Assembly (NCBI GenBank): GCA_031308135.1
Contig: JAHLJT010009355.1
Coordinates: forward strand, 8,047,074-8,111,073
Source of the DNA: Acheta domesticus
Lineage: Eukaryota > Arthropoda > Insecta > Orthoptera > Gryllidae
Length of the DNA: 64,000 nucleotides
Reading direction: 5' to 3'
Made by a program: the position numbers and the translations under genes. Shown here piece after piece: positions 56,271-64,000 of the stretch (the stretch's first letter is position 1; each line of letters opens with the position of its first letter). The notes under the pieces were generated by a model. It was not told where the DNA came from, made no database searches, and worked only from the letters and a program-made list of their open reading frames with translations.

Positions 56271-56781
56271 TAATGAATTGTAAGTTAACGAGGAACACGC
56301 GGTCGATTAAGGAAGTAAGTCATGTATTCAAGAATTAACTAATAAACTCTAACAAAACTTTTCTAAAACTGTTTTTCTTGAAAAAATGGTCATTGTCAAA
56401 ATGATTTTGCCAGAAGATGAACTGAACTATCTAAATATACATCGCTTATTACCAATTTTGAAATGCTGATTAGACCAATAAGTATCCTTCGTCAGTCACT
56501 ATCTGCATCAAATACCACTACTAACTCGTCTAAATTGAGAAGATCCAGGAAAGCTTGATGTGTGTGAAAAAACGATCACATTATTCAATCCTTCGTGTGT
56601 TATTGCTTTTTGAATAGAATTTAAGTCTTCAAAGAGAGCTAATATTTAAAAAAAATACTAATTAATAAAACGTTAATTAATGAAGTGACTAATATTCGTT
56701 CTACATGAGTGATCCGTGCATTTAGTTCAGTTTTCTTCATCTGAGTTATAAGTTAAAGTTACATATTACAATTGAATACCT

Positions 56782-57012
56782 GGGGGGAATAACATGCTAT
56801 GCCATATTTCTGATGAAATTGAGGTATTAATTAATTTAGACGCCCCATAGATGTATCTAGATGTTGGGTTTTTATTTTAAAGATTTGCTTCAAGATGACT
56901 GTGTAATTCATAAATTAATGTTCTTTATCCCAATGTGTAGAATGCAATGGGTAAACTTTACTTCGCCTTTTCTTGAAACTTACGTATAATGGCATAGCAT
57001 GTTATTACCCCG
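56782..57012. mobile_element. MITE with ~24-bp TIRs
   Basis: GGGGGGAATAACATGCTATGCCAT at the left and ATGGCATAGCATGTTATTACCCC at the right are inverted repeats over ~23 bp. The 230-bp AT-rich interior is non-coding. Just outside the right end GAGCACAGTGCAGCGATGT is duplicated as GAACACAGTGCAGCGATAT. Confidence 0.7.
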
Positions 57013-57572
57013 AGCACAGTGCAGCGATGTGTATGTGAACACAGTGCAGCGATATATGTGAGTTCTTACAGTTACAATTTCTTCATATCGTATATAAGCG
57101 AAGTGTTTTTAATAGACTCGTAGGTTGTTATTCAATAGAACGTAAACTTCCGGAATGTAAATTAACACTTTGCTATCACATATGTAAAACTGCGTTTGGT
57201 ATAAGCGCGTATCTATCGTTTATCAGTGTATACTAAGAATATCTGACGATAAAGATGTCACGTAGGTCTTGCTTTCAAGCTGTGGATTGATAGGTGACAT
57301 TTCGTGTCACTTCTTCAAATCTGACGCTGAATACAATTGATTTATACGATTTACGAAATACGATCTTGTAGGCGATTTTCAAACTTGTAGCAAAATGTAT
57401 TGAAAGTTACCCAACAGAAAATAATTGAGTTTCTCACTATCTGCTTCCTACTACTTACTTCCAATTATTAAAAAGTAATTTGAATTTCTCACAATCTACT
57501 TCCAAAAACTCATTTCCAAACACTGCGTTGATCCCAACTATTAAAGGCAATTGAAATCCGTTTGTGCTTTTA

Positions 57573-57725
57573 GTCCCGTTTCACAAGAGCGTTGAGTTGA
57601 CGCGCGTTAAGTAACGTGCGTCGTAGATTAACACTGTTTCTTATGCGGAACGGTCAAAGCGCTCGTGTGCCGTTTCGCGTAAGATGCTAAACGCGCGTCA
57701 ACGCAAGGCTCGCTTATAGAGGCCC
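57573..57725. mobile_element. foldback MITE built on GTTGACGCGCGTT
   Basis: GTTGAGTTGACGCGCGTTAAG (left) and AAACGCGCGTCAACGCAAGG (right) pair, with further matching at CGAAACGG/CGGAACGG inside. About 150 bp. CpG-rich compared with surroundings. Superfamily unknown. Confidence 0.6.
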
Positions 57726-57729
57726 TTAG

Positions 57730-58365
57730 GAGCTTTGTGGAGAGCATCTGCCCTGTACTGATTTTATTGAACTGAAAGAAAAACAATCCAGATCTTGCAA
57801 TGTACTCTTCCATGTTTCTCGACGCAGAGGTAAACTTAAAGAAAGGACAGTATATTTCCCTGTTCTAATTGAAAACTTTTTTCCAGACACTAAAACTAGA
57901 TGGTTTTTGTAGAAACCAATATTTCTCACCAATTAATTTTTTTGTAGTCAATACAGATATAATTTATTATCATAGGTATTTTATTTTATTTATTTATTTA
58001 ATCTTTAAATTTTCAAAATCTTAAATTTTCCAATCTAATAATCACTATTTTATAAGAAATACAGTAATTTTATATCTTAATTATTTAAATGAGAGGTCAC
58101 ATATGAATATATTTTCATAATGGCTTGTCTTTTAATTTTTCTACTTCAATTTCAAATTTCTGTGTTTCTTTTCTCTTGTAATCTTCCTTTACCAGCCGCG
58201 CCTCTTTTACTCTTGCTCCAGTACCAACTACTTTCCCTCATCCTTTCTGTTACTCTTTTGTTCTAACATCTTCTTGATCTTCTTCCTTTGTCTCCAGCGT
58301 CCTCTTCGTCCTCCCTCTTTCTTTCTCGTCTTTCCTTTCCCGTGCGTCGTCATCACGCAGGAAAG
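57730..58365. other. AT-rich then pyrimidine-rich spacer, no gene seen
   Basis: The end of this stretch is TTCTTC/CTCTTT-rich. No coding or repeat family recognised. Confidence 0.5.
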
Positions 58366-58369
58366 CCAT

Positions 58370-58650
58370 CCGCAGCCTGAGCGCTCCCTATAGATCCTTT
58401 TGTGGCGTAAAACGGTAGCTTGTATAATAGCGGCGGCCCCGGCCCCGCGGAGACCGAGGTTTTTTTGTTTTTCTCTCCCGCAGATGCAGAACGTAATCAA
58501 ACGCTATTAGCCGGGCTCGCCCCCCGCCCGCGGCGCCGGGCGCTCCTTGCGGGGCGACATGTGATAAACATCTGTGCACGACGCGTGAATGCCGTACGGA
58601 GAAGTGAAGGGAGAAGCGCCGGAGGAGCGGGGGTTGGGGGGTGAAAAGGG
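58370..58650. promoter_or_regulatory. CpG island with AT-core motifs (candidate regulatory block)
   Basis: CpG-rich DNA containing GGCGTAAAACGGTAGC, GTATAATAGCGGCGG, ACGTAATCAAACGCTATTAGCC and ACATGTGATAAACATCTGTG. GTAAA/TAATC/ATTAG cores in GC-rich surroundings recall the blocks at 16.6-16.9 and 46.5-46.9 kb. Inference from motif texture only. Confidence 0.3.
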
Positions 58651-59200
58651 AGGAAGGTACGGGGTGGTGAAAAGGGATAACGGCAGTAGTAATGGGGGGT
58701 AGAAGAGGCAGGAATGAGGTGTTCCTCAGGGGGGAGAAATGAGGACGCACGTAGTGGAAAGGTGTGAATGGTCGACATTGGACATGGAACAGAATTAGGA
58801 CTTCGTAGAAAACGTAATCGAAAGAAGGACCTATAAGAAGAACTAGAGAAGAGATCGGAGAGTGGAAAGGAGAATCACGAGAAAGAAAAACCAGAAGAAA
58901 AAGTTAGAAAAAGAAAAGAGGGAGAAAAGGAAGGAGGTGAAGGAAGGGTGAGAGGAGGAGGAGAAACATGTGCAGGAATTGAAGAAGTTGACACAGATGT
59001 ATAATGAGAAGTGTTAGTAAAAGAGAATGAGGAAGGAAAAGGAGGAGAGAAAGGGGAGAGGAGGAAAAGAGAAAAAGACTGATGAAGGTATTCGAGAAGG
59101 GAAAGAGAACCAAGAGAGATGGGAATTGGAGAACCAGCAGGAGGAGAAGCGTGTGGAAGAGCCGAGAAAGAGGAGCAAGTGCGAGAGTTGGGGTGGAGGT
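58650..59200. repeat. purine-rich low-complexity tract
   Basis: Mostly A and G on the plus strand (GGAGGAGAAAGG, AGAAAAAG). Open frames on the opposite strand are Leu/Ser/Phe/Pro low-complexity. Can adopt triplex-type structures; no coding evidence. Confidence 0.65.
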
Positions 59201-59500
59201 GGAAAAGCCGAGAGCGGGGCCGCGGACGCGCAGTGGTAGAGGCGGGGCCTGGGACGCCGCGAAGCGACGCGGCGCGGCGCGAGGGGTGGGGAGAGGGACC
59301 GCGGAAGGAGCTTTCAAACGTCAAAATAGGGCGACAGCATTGTCAATACGGCCCAAGACGCTTTGTGTGCGGCTGGCGTTCCCCGGCGCGGGACAGGGAG
59401 CGTTCACGCGGGGCGGGGGCGATGAGACAATGCGCGCGCACTTGCAATGCGGTTGCTCGTCCGCTCGCCCGCCGTCTGGTGCTGAACGCCCGCCCGTCCC
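59200..59500. other. GC-rich segment before minisatellite
   Basis: CpG-rich, includes GGCGCGGCGCGAGGGG and a G-rich GCGGGGCGGGGGCG run. No domain recognised in any frame. Confidence 0.35.
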
Positions 59501-59501
59501 C

Positions 59502-59795
59502 CTGCCCGTCCCTCTGCCGTCTCCCCGCCCGTCCCCCCGCCCGTCCCCCTGCCCGTCCCCCCGCCCGTCCCCCTGCCCGTCCCCCTGCCCGTCCCCCTGC
59601 CCGTCCCCCTGCCCGTCCCCCTGCCCGTCCCCCCGCCCGTCCCCCTGCCCGTCCCCCTGCCCGTCCCCCTGCCCGTCCCCCTGCCCGTCCCCCTGCCCGT
59701 CCCCCTGCCCGTCCCCCTGCCCGTCCCCCTGCCCGTCACCCTGCCCGTCCCCCTGCCCGTCACCCTGCCCGTCCCCCTGCCCGTCTCCCCGCCCG
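59502..59795. repeat. 12-bp minisatellite, unit CCGTCCCCCTGC (~24 copies)
   Basis: Nearly homogeneous array with a few CCGC and CACC variants. As 12 is divisible by three, Pro/Ser/Cys, Pro/Ala/Arg and Gly/Asp/Gln frames stay open across it and are artefacts. The G-rich complement strand has regular GGGGGAC runs, suitable for G-quadruplex formation. Confidence 0.95.
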
Positions 59796-60019
59796 CCCGC
59801 TCGTCCCGTTGCTCGCGTCTGGGAGGAGCGTCTTCGAGTCGGAAGGAGGAGTTGAGAACTGTGTGGAAGTCTCCCGGGAGAGCTGAATGTGTGCTGAATG
59901 CAGGTGCTGTGGTTGGATTGTGGGAAGATGGTCAAAGTAATTATGGTTTTGCAAGGTGAGGGAGATGCTTGAGGATGTGCCTGTTCTCTTGAAAGACATA
60001 TACTAAGTTCGTCCAGTGT

Positions 60020-60240
60020 AGTATGACGTACTCGTGTGATTGTATGCCCCACGTGTTCGCTTTCCATGACACGATCCCGGGTTCGATTCCTGGTCGGGGG
60101 AGATTGTAGAGTGCGCTTTCCTTGTAATGTCCCAGTATCTGATGCTGTGAGACGATGGGAATGCTCACTTCTCAGGCTGAGAACACCAGAATTCGGCGTA
60201 GGGATGTTTATGTGCTAACTATTCGTATCCCTTAATCAAT
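60020..60240 (+). mobile_element. tRNA-like SINE with canonical B-box
   Basis: CCGGGTTCGATTCCTGG at 60077-60093 is a perfect B-box in a T-arm-like stem, preceded by GTGTTCGCTTTCCATGACAC resembling an anticodon arm. There is no matching acceptor stem 3', and the sequence runs on into a ~130-bp body. A SINE is preferred over a functional tRNA gene. Confidence 0.55.
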
Positions 60241-60339
60241 GGCCACAAAGTCGGGACGCCGCTAATAATCCTTGGCCCCGTCAGAAGCGACAGTACAGAC
60301 AGACAGGTTCGTGTGTTTGTAACAGGAATAAATACAACA

Positions 60340-60640
60340 ATACACACATAGGGGGTTCTGGGAGTAACGACTAACGCGTTGCCATTGAGATCTGAGACCG
60401 GTGTTCGATCCTCGGCCAATGCATGTGGAATTTATGGAGGGCAAGGCCAGCTCTCGGTAGGTTTTCTCAGGATTTTCCCATTTCCTCTGTCCCTCATTAC
60501 ACATCACCGTCCACCTCGTCATCACTCTCATCACTCAAATTTCTATCACCCATTATGTATTCGTGCATGGGCCTCAATGACCTCAGCAGTTGAAGGACTC
60601 CTAAACTCCAATGAACGAATAACACAAACACATGCAGAGT
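60340..60640 (+). mobile_element. SINE family C (tRNA-like head, LINE-like tail)
   Basis: Head: A-box-like AACGACTAACGCGTTGCC and B-box GGTGTTCGATCCTCGG, then GGAGGGCAAGGCCAGCTCTC. Body: TTTTCTCAGGATTTTCCCATT, CCTCTGTCCCTCATTACAC and (ATCAC)n-like imperfect repeats. This is the layout of many arthropod tRNA-derived SINEs. No TSD assigned. Confidence 0.65.
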
Positions 60641-60644
60641 GAAT

Positions 60645-62280
60645 ACAGAGATCAGGTGCACGACGTACCGCTGTTGTACATTCTAAGACGTATCGGGGAA
60701 ATCATTTATCAGACTGTAACTACTACTTCGTGTCCAAGGCGAGTAGTGCAAAACTCGAAATGGACCTTAGAATCGTTTTCTTTTGTGAAGTTTGATTGTA
60801 AGTAAATGAAGAAATGAGTTGTCATGAATCTGATGAGAACATTTCTCTTTGACTTCCGGTTGCAAAAACACATTTGAGACATTGACATTTTGGGAAACAA
60901 ATGCGAAAATTTATTACCACTATCGATTCTTCGTATGTGAGAAAAAAGGAAAAATGCGGAAAGTCATTTGCTATTAGTGATAATAACGTGTTCAATTAGT
61001 GATAGTTTCGCCTTCAATTTCCTGAATATATTTCTATGTCAGCTTTTGAGTGGAGAATGAAAATGTGAACTCTGCCATAAAAATACGATTTTATTTTGTC
61101 TTGTTCTTAAGATCGAAAGTAAAAGTTCCCTAGATATGTTTTCTGTGCGGTTGCGTATTATTCAGGCCACAGAACATGACCACAGAATATTCTTCTTCTA
61201 TATCAGCGTTTGTGGCAAGGAGTTGTAAACAATAAAACCTACTTCCTTAGTGAAGAAATTTGAAGCAGACACTTGTGTTGACATTCTACATCCGGCAGAT
61301 AATGCATATTGTGTAACGCAGTGTTGAGACAGCAGTGTATTAAAAAGTCCGAATACGTTAAGCGTTTTGAAGCGATCTATGTCCTCCTGTACTTGCTACA
61401 AGTGAATGGTAATAGAAAACAAATAAGAAAAAACGAGATGCTACGATGGGTCAAAATGATCAATATGAAGCGCTTGGCTCTATATAAAATTCATTCTGGG
61501 AAATGAGAGAATAAAAGATCCGACGTTTCTCGTCTCAAAATAAGGAAGAAATGTTTTCGCAACACAGTTTATTATCTTAATTGAGTGTAACATCGTAATA
61601 TATAATAATGGATTTACGTATGCTCAGTGTGTTAGTTTCACAATAACGTTTGAAACATTGGAGCAATTGCTCTCAAATTTTCGCCGATGGCTTTTGAGAA
61701 GACGATCAAAAAGGTTAAACCAAAATATCAAGTTCCTCCCGAAATCAGTTCTTCCCAAAATCTGTGTTACTTCAAACTCACAATACGGGACATTGTTACT
61801 GAACGTCGCCAGACAAGGCTGAGAGGAACTAATAGGGGCCGAGAAGGTAAAGAGCGGAGAGGAGTGTGCGGAGCATAATAAATACCCGGCCAACGCCGCA
61901 TTACTTGAGTTGGTTTCTGATAAAGGAATTGATTTAGTTATTAACATCTTAAGCGATAAACAGTAAATAACGACGCGAGTCTGTTATTTGTGTTATCAGC
62001 CAAAAAATATCATTTCTTGGAGTAAGTGTACTCACGCCCCGCCCTTAGCTTCAACTCATTAGTTTCGATGATGACTAGGGAACTGTTAAATTTTAAAGTC
62101 CGTTAAGTGTGACTTTCCGTTCCCCTGACTGCATTAATAACTCGACTCGACTCGAATTATCGACTCGATAATAACAGCACAAAAATACGAAAACCTTATT
62201 TACCAGATGACAGTATTCTAAAGTCCGGATGTGATGTTATTTTTTTTTCTTTCTTTTCTTCACTACAAACGTTCATTGCC
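60645..62280. other. AT-rich spacer, no gene seen
   Basis: No recognised exon or mobile element. CGACTCGA repeats near 62140-62168. Confidence 0.5.
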
Positions 62281-62284
62281 GGTG

Positions 62285-62830
62285 CTCGTGAAGTGCCGAG
62301 CAGACAAAACTCCATTCCCGCGGAGGCGTGGCAAAGAAGAACGGCCACTCGCCATTTGAGCGGGCGTCCAGCAGCGCCCTCTGTTCTTCCTCCCTTCGCC
62401 TGCCTCCGCCTCCGCCTTCGCCCCCGCCTCCGCCTTCGCGATCGCCAGCGCGGCCGCCTCCGCCTCCGCCGCTCCCGGTCACTTTTTTAATTACTCGCAT
62501 CTATCATGGCCGCGTCAGTACGCCTGACGTCAGATCGATCTTCTTCTGTTTTCGTGACGTCACGAGAACGCCCGGTAGCGCTCGCGCCTTCCTCCCCTCA
62601 CTCCTCCCGCACGCCGCCCCCCGCCCCCGCCGGGCCGCCGCCGCCGGCCTGCCTCTATTATTACGGCTACCGATAGGGGTGCCGGGGTTGGTTCTTTCCG
62701 TGTCCAGAGCGGCGCGGCGCCCAAGAATGAAGACGAGGGGGTGAGGAGGCGTGGGGGGAGCGGGGAGGCGGCGGGGAGGCGGGGACGGAAGGGCTGCGAG
62801 TGGAAGCAAAGCTGTTTCATCGGTGACCGC
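62285..62830. promoter_or_regulatory. promoter-like CpG island with paired CRE palindromes
   Basis: Rises from AT-rich DNA to a CpG-dense island with (GCCTCC)n-type pyrimidine repeats at ~62395-62470. It contains two perfect CRE/ATF palindromes TGACGTCA at 62525-62532 and 62555-62562 (30 bp apart) and a YY1-like ATCATGGCCGCG just before them. This is promoter texture. No exon or start can be assigned on either strand. Confidence 0.45.
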
Positions 62831-62839
62831 GCAGGCAGC

Positions 62840-64000
62840 GCAGCGGCGCGATTTGGTACACGCGTTGGAAACGGGTGAGATGGAAGAAAATTGGTTACAC
62901 CCACTGTTGGTTCAGAGATTGAGTATTTTGAATTCAGTGATCATAACATTTGAGATGCAATTGAAGATTCATTTGAGATATGATTTCAGGGATTTTAGTG
63001 TTTGAAGATGGCTTGTTGAAGTTGGCTTGTTACTATTTCTTACACTTTTTTGCGGTTGTTACGAAATCATTACCAATTGAGTATGATGTTTCATTGAGCC
63101 CTCCCCAAACAAGAATTAATACACGGTGGAAATATTTTAAAGTTCATGTTCATGTTCAAGTTCAAAAAATGGTGCTGGTGAAGTCAATGTTCATTACATT
63201 GTCATTTATAGAAACAATGGTAACGGTCACGTACTGGAATTACGATAAGAAAAACACGAGAGGACAGAAGGGATAGAGGCAGGAGTGTAGTAGAGTAAAG
63301 TATTTTGTATGATGAAAGAAAGAGACGAGAATGAGAGTGAGAGATAGAAATAATATTAGTGTGAATAAATTAAGAGGGTAATGAGAAAATAGATTGTGCA
63401 ATGGACGATAGAAAGATCATTTTGGGCAAGTGACTTCACTTTACAAGGGGCGAAGGTAAGAACAGGATGAGTAACAGAGGTTTAGAGCGAATGCGAAGAA
63501 AAGAAATACGGAATATTCGTGGATTTTTCGCGCTCAGAACAACTTGAGAGGAATGGAAAAAAACACTTTTTTGAGAATGATATTAAAAATAAAGTAATAG
63601 AGAACTCAGCGAAGATGAATTCAGAAAACCGGAGAGATTTGGAGAAGAAGGGAGAAGGATTAGCAGTGGATAAGAAACAAAGATAAAACGTAATGACAAA
63701 GTTTTCGAAAAGAAACTGAAAAACACATGGACGTTGCACGAAAATACTTAGAAAGCTGACTAGAAGTCAGAACTGATAGAATAGAAGGAGAGAGAGGAGA
63801 GAATAGGAGAGAATAGAAGAACAAAAATGCGAATGCAAGAAAATAACATTAAGGCAAGAAAGAAAGAAATTGGAATTAAAGCAAAGAATAGAATTGGGTA
63901 GCAGCAGCAATTTAGAAACAAGGAAACACGAGATACGTTAGCGATACATGAGGAACGAAGATAATAGCAAATAACAGCGAAAGTTCCAACCCAACAAAAA
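62840..64000. other. AT- and purine-rich spacer, no gene seen
   Basis: From ~63290 the plus strand becomes GAGA/GAAAGA-rich. No coding evidence. Confidence 0.5.

Noticed and set aside
59082..59886. ~255-codon frames with PCPSPCPSP and PPARPPARP repeats
   Set aside because: They run through the 12-bp minisatellite, which is open in every frame. No protein-like sequence is recognised outside the array.
60060..60100. functional tRNA gene
   Set aside because: A good B-box but no 7-bp acceptor stem, no convincing D-arm and no T-run terminator. SINE head preferred.
1..64000. CRISPR array, rRNA genes, telomeric TTAGG arrays
   Set aside because: The tandem repeats found are minisatellites or gene-end duplications without spacer structure. 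No rRNA-like segment or TTAGG run was seen.

Overview
The window looks like part of a large, repeat-rich arthropod nuclear genome, most likely an insect. It is AT-rich overall with isolated CpG-rich islands of a few hundred bases. It carries at least four tRNA-derived SINE types, many short terminal-inverted-repeat transposons (MITEs), non-LTR retrotransposon pieces, micro- and minisatellites, and one host gene split by a multi-kilobase intron. There are no operons, rRNA genes, CRISPR arrays or long host ORFs. The species cannot be named from this sequence alone.

Two protein-coding units are well supported. (1) A SINA/SIAH-type E3 ubiquitin ligase gene lies on the minus strand. One GC-rich exon (40418-40824) carries the start codon, a C3HC4 RING finger and the first SIAH zinc finger. 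A GC-rich last exon (32571-32945) encodes the C-terminal half of the substrate-binding domain. The roughly 7.5 kb between them holds a site-specific retrotransposon, a SINE and an 18-bp minisatellite. I could not find the exon that should encode the second zinc finger, and the two visible exons do not join in phase. (2) Inside that intron, on the plus strand, is a near full-length R4/Dong-type non-LTR retrotransposon (33088 to about 37262). It has one uninterrupted ORF with reverse transcriptase, CCHC knuckle and restriction-like endonuclease, and it sits in a (TAA)n microsatellite. A 5'-truncated second copy sits in the adjoining (TAA)n tract.

Both ends of the SINA-like gene are reiterated. 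The 5' end of exon 1, with its splice acceptor and ATG, is duplicated twice more upstream (41.6 and 42.7 kb). The last ~30 codons plus 3' flank are repeated four more times downstream as ~180-bp tandem units (31.7-32.4 kb). The 5' extremity of the retrotransposon shows nested pairings with the strand order of an HDV-like ribozyme, beginning exactly where the microsatellite ends.

By region: 0-12 kb is mostly AT-rich spacer with GC islands and a SINE containing a nested insertion. 12-17 kb is dense in SINEs, MITEs, a hAT element with a perfect 8-bp target duplication and a Penelope-like fragment. 17-28 kb is mostly featureless with a foldback MITE and a decayed LINE tail. 28-29.4 kb is a C-rich repeat block. 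31.6-42.8 kb is the SINA-like gene and its duplications. 43-58 kb is spacer with several MITE families, one of which carries palindromes resembling NRF-1 sites. 58-64 kb contains GC islands, a 12-bp minisatellite, two SINE-like units and a promoter-like CpG island with two CRE palindromes.
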